Positions 34,512-35,969 of a DNA stretch of 35,969 bases are shown in pieces. Under the pieces are notes generated by a model. That model saw only the letters and a program-made list of their open reading frames with translations. It ran no database searches and was not told where the DNA came from. Source of the stretch: Chloroflexota bacterium (lineage in GTDB: Bacteria; Chloroflexota; Anaerolineae; Anaerolineales; VGOW01); NCBI GenBank assembly GCA_016213135.1, contig JACRBQ010000045.1, positions 1 through 35,969 on the forward strand. The letters run 5' to 3'. Position numbers and translations under genes: made by a program. How positions within the stretch are numbered: position 1 is the first letter of the stretch; every line of letters starts with the position of its first letter.

Positions 34512-35315
34512 TTATTTGTGTCCTTCAATGGCATAGATGGTGAAGTCGCGGAATTTGGCGTTGGCGAATTGATCGGCGGCCGATGAAGCCACAAACAACC
34601 CCACGCGCCCTTCGCGCACGCTACCCACTTCCACCGAGGCCAACAGATGCCCGTTGACTCCGATTTTGATGCGCGAGCCGACCACTTTGACCATGAGCAC
34701 GTTAGGCTCGTTGTCGGCATTGAAGAGATCGGAGAATTGAAACTCGAGCAGCCGCCGTTCGCGCGCGCCGGAGTGAACCGAGAGACTGTAGTAGCCGTTG
34801 CGCCTGAGGGAGAACTTGAGATGCCCGGCGTTGTTTTTGCAGAACACCAGTCCGCACTCGGCCTCCGGGCCGTTGGTGCGCGGAATTTGCGCCCGCACTT
34901 TGGCCTCGAAGCTCGACAGCTTGGGCGGGGCGTCGTGCACGCTCATCCAATTGGGCCGCGTCACCCCGATGGTCAGGAAGCCGCCGCGCCTGTCCAACTC
35001 ACAATCCTCGTCTTTGCTGGGGGACGGCCAACCGGAAGCCTTGGTGTGCAAGTCGTCTTGCCAGACCAGTGTTTTGCTCGCCCTGGCAACGGGCCGCTCG
35101 CCGCTCGGGCCGCGCTCGCGGTCGTATTTCGCGCGGCTGGCCGGGTCCGACAGCACGGCGTACGCTTCGTTGACCAGCTTCATCTTTTCAGCCGAGGCTT
35201 TGTCGCCGCCGGTATCGGGATGGTATTTGCGGGCCAGGCGGCGGTACACCGCCTGAATCACTTCGGCCTCGGCATCCGGCGCCACCTGCAAAACCTTGTA
35301 ATAGTCTTTGGTCAT
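34512..35315 (-). CDS. DnaJ domain fused to a beta-sandwich (DUF1080/LamG-like) domain
   Basis: This 267-aa protein has an N-terminal J domain (about residues 1-66) with the HPD motif in RRLARKYHPDTGGD and LVNEAYAVLSDPASRAKYD. After a short linker, a beta-rich domain (about 84-262) follows, with LVWQDDLHTKASGWPSPS, CGLVFCKNNAGHLKFSLRRNGYYSLS and RVGLFVASSAADQFANAKFRDFTIY, typical of 3-keto-disaccharide-hydrolase/LamG-like folds. The J domain would stimulate DnaK; the second domain probably selects the client. This fusion is unusual. Confidence 0.86.
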   Translation of the reverse strand: MTKDYYKVLQVAPDAEAEVIQAVYRRLARKYHPDTGGDKASAEKMKLVNEAYAVLSDPASRAKYDRERGPSGERPVARASKTLVWQDDLHTKASGWPSPSKDEDCELDRRGGFLTIGVTRPNWMSVHDAPPKLSSFEAKVRAQIPRTNGPEAECGLVFCKNNAGHLKFSLRRNGYYSLSVHSGARERRLLEFQFSDLFNADNEPNVLMVKVVGSRIKIGVNGHLLASVEVGSVREGRVGLFVASSAADQFANAKFRDFTIYAIEGHK

Positions 35316-35812
35316 GGCTTTTCTCGGAAGTACAACAGCATGTCGTCTTCCGGGTGCGGCACGTTGAGCACGGCCAGCATGGCGGCCAGTTCGCCCCGAT
35401 GGTGGGTGCCGTGGTTGGCAACGTGCAGCATCAACTGGCCCAACGGCATCGACCGTGTTTCACCGCGCGTGTTGGTATACGTCACCGGCTCGCCCAAAGC
35501 CTTTTCGGTGCAAGTCACCAAAAAATCTTTCATCTCAGACTCAACGCGCATCCACGCCGTTTGCAAATCGGCAAAGGTGGTGAACTCCGCCGCCTGGCGC
35601 ATGGCCTTCGGGGAATTGCCCTGCCAGCGAGCCAGCCAGATCGTTTCGGCGGCGAACATGTGCGTGAGCACCCCGTGCACACTGCCCCACGAATGACCCA
35701 GCGAGCGATCCCATTGCTCCAGTGTGAGAGCCTGACACGCGTTGAGCATGCGCGCATTTGCCCAGTGGTTGTATTCGTACAGCGTCTTGATCGTCGATAG
35801 CGATGTGGACAT
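35312..35812 (-). CDS. DinB-family protein
   Basis: This 166-aa four-helix bundle protein has the metal-binding histidines typical of the family: an early histidine in LYEYNHWANARML, a middle one in VLTHMFAAETIW and a late pair in HVANHGTHHRGELA. DinB/YfiT proteins include thiol-dependent S-transferases and hydrolases. ATG 35812 follows GGGGAG; a TTG 18 bases upstream is possible. Its stop overlaps the start of the dnaJ-like gene (ATGA). Confidence 0.88.
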   Translation of the reverse strand: MSTSLSTIKTLYEYNHWANARMLNACQALTLEQWDRSLGHSWGSVHGVLTHMFAAETIWLARWQGNSPKAMRQAAEFTTFADLQTAWMRVESEMKDFLVTCTEKALGEPVTYTNTRGETRSMPLGQLMLHVANHGTHHRGELAAMLAVLNVPHPEDDMLLYFREKP

Positions 35813-35826
35813 CCTTCTCCCCGGTC

Positions 35827-35969
35827 TCAATCGAATACGAGCGCCCCGGCCCCTTGCAGTTCGCCGCGCTTGAGCATTGCCAGCGCGATATTGGCTTCGG
35901 CCAATGCAAACGTCGTGACGTGCGTGCGCACCGGAATCTGCGCCGCCAGGGCCATGAACTCGGCGGCGT
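35827..35969 (-). CDS. MDR-type alcohol dehydrogenase, C-terminal end only
   Basis: The minus strand encodes 46 residues ending at TGA 35827-35829. The segment reads LAAQIPVRTHVTTFALAEANIALAMLKRGELQGAGALVFD, a typical C-terminus of zinc-dependent medium-chain dehydrogenases or quinone reductases. The start lies beyond the window. It is directly upstream of the DinB gene and probably the preceding gene in the same operon. Confidence 0.8.
   Translation of the reverse strand, partial: AAEFMALAAQIPVRTHVTTFALAEANIALAMLKRGELQGAGALVFD

Overview
The window looks like a chromosomal segment of a Chloroflexota bacterium, probably Anaerolineae-like. The base composition is high in GC, secreted or anchored proteins carry Thr/Pro-rich 'TPTATPT' linkers, and many genes are solitary or in short operons with ATGA/GTGA overlaps. 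This assignment is inference: there is no rRNA, tRNA or CRISPR array to anchor it.

Left part (1-6029, + strand): the 3' part of a CsoR/CstR-type regulator, an OsmC-family protein and thioredoxin form a likely thiol/sulfur-stress group. A 163-bp non-coding element with 14-bp perfect terminal inverted repeats and an 8-bp target duplication (1213-1391) follows; it looks like an IS66-type MITE. Next come a leaderless GNAT acetyltransferase, a frameshifted rubredoxin-metallo-beta-lactamase gene, a double GNAT protein, an arylamine N-acetyltransferase and a multi-pass MOP/ANKH-like transporter. On the minus strand (6042-8006) an SPFH (band 7) protein and a degenerate NAD-kinase-like protein form an operon with a near-consensus sigma-70 promoter.

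Middle (8141-18020, + strand): an ECF sigma factor with its own ECF-type promoter, an overlapping membrane-anchored partner, and a membrane cytochrome c. Then comes an IclR-controlled methylamine/betaine-type demethylation locus: IclR, a GcvT-like aminomethyltransferase, two tandem 524-aa FAD oxidoreductases, a hemolysin-III protein and an MttB-family methyltransferase. No corrinoid protein gene is present.

Accessory region (18057-26164): a TumA/TumE toxin-antitoxin pair, an anchored hypothetical protein, a blasticidin-S-deaminase-like cytidine deaminase, an M3 oligoendopeptidase, two GNATs (one frameshifted) and a PIN/AbrB toxin-antitoxin pair. These cargo blocks are separated by two truncated, nearly identical 3' ends of proC, all in the same orientation as the intact proC at 26165-27013. 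The layout suggests repeated acquisition at the proC 3' end with no recombinase visible. I consider this the best candidate for an undescribed arrangement.

Right part (26165-35969, minus strand): the operon yebC-ruvC-ruvA-proC, with palindromic repeats in its gaps. Then a long tightly packed operon: alcohol dehydrogenase (partial), DinB, DnaJ fused to a beta-sandwich domain, M20 amidohydrolase, a CcrM-like DNA adenine methyltransferase without a restriction enzyme, a YgiT-type zinc-finger protein, a short DUF2442 protein, a MoxR ATPase, a small membrane protein and a CoxE-like VWA protein.
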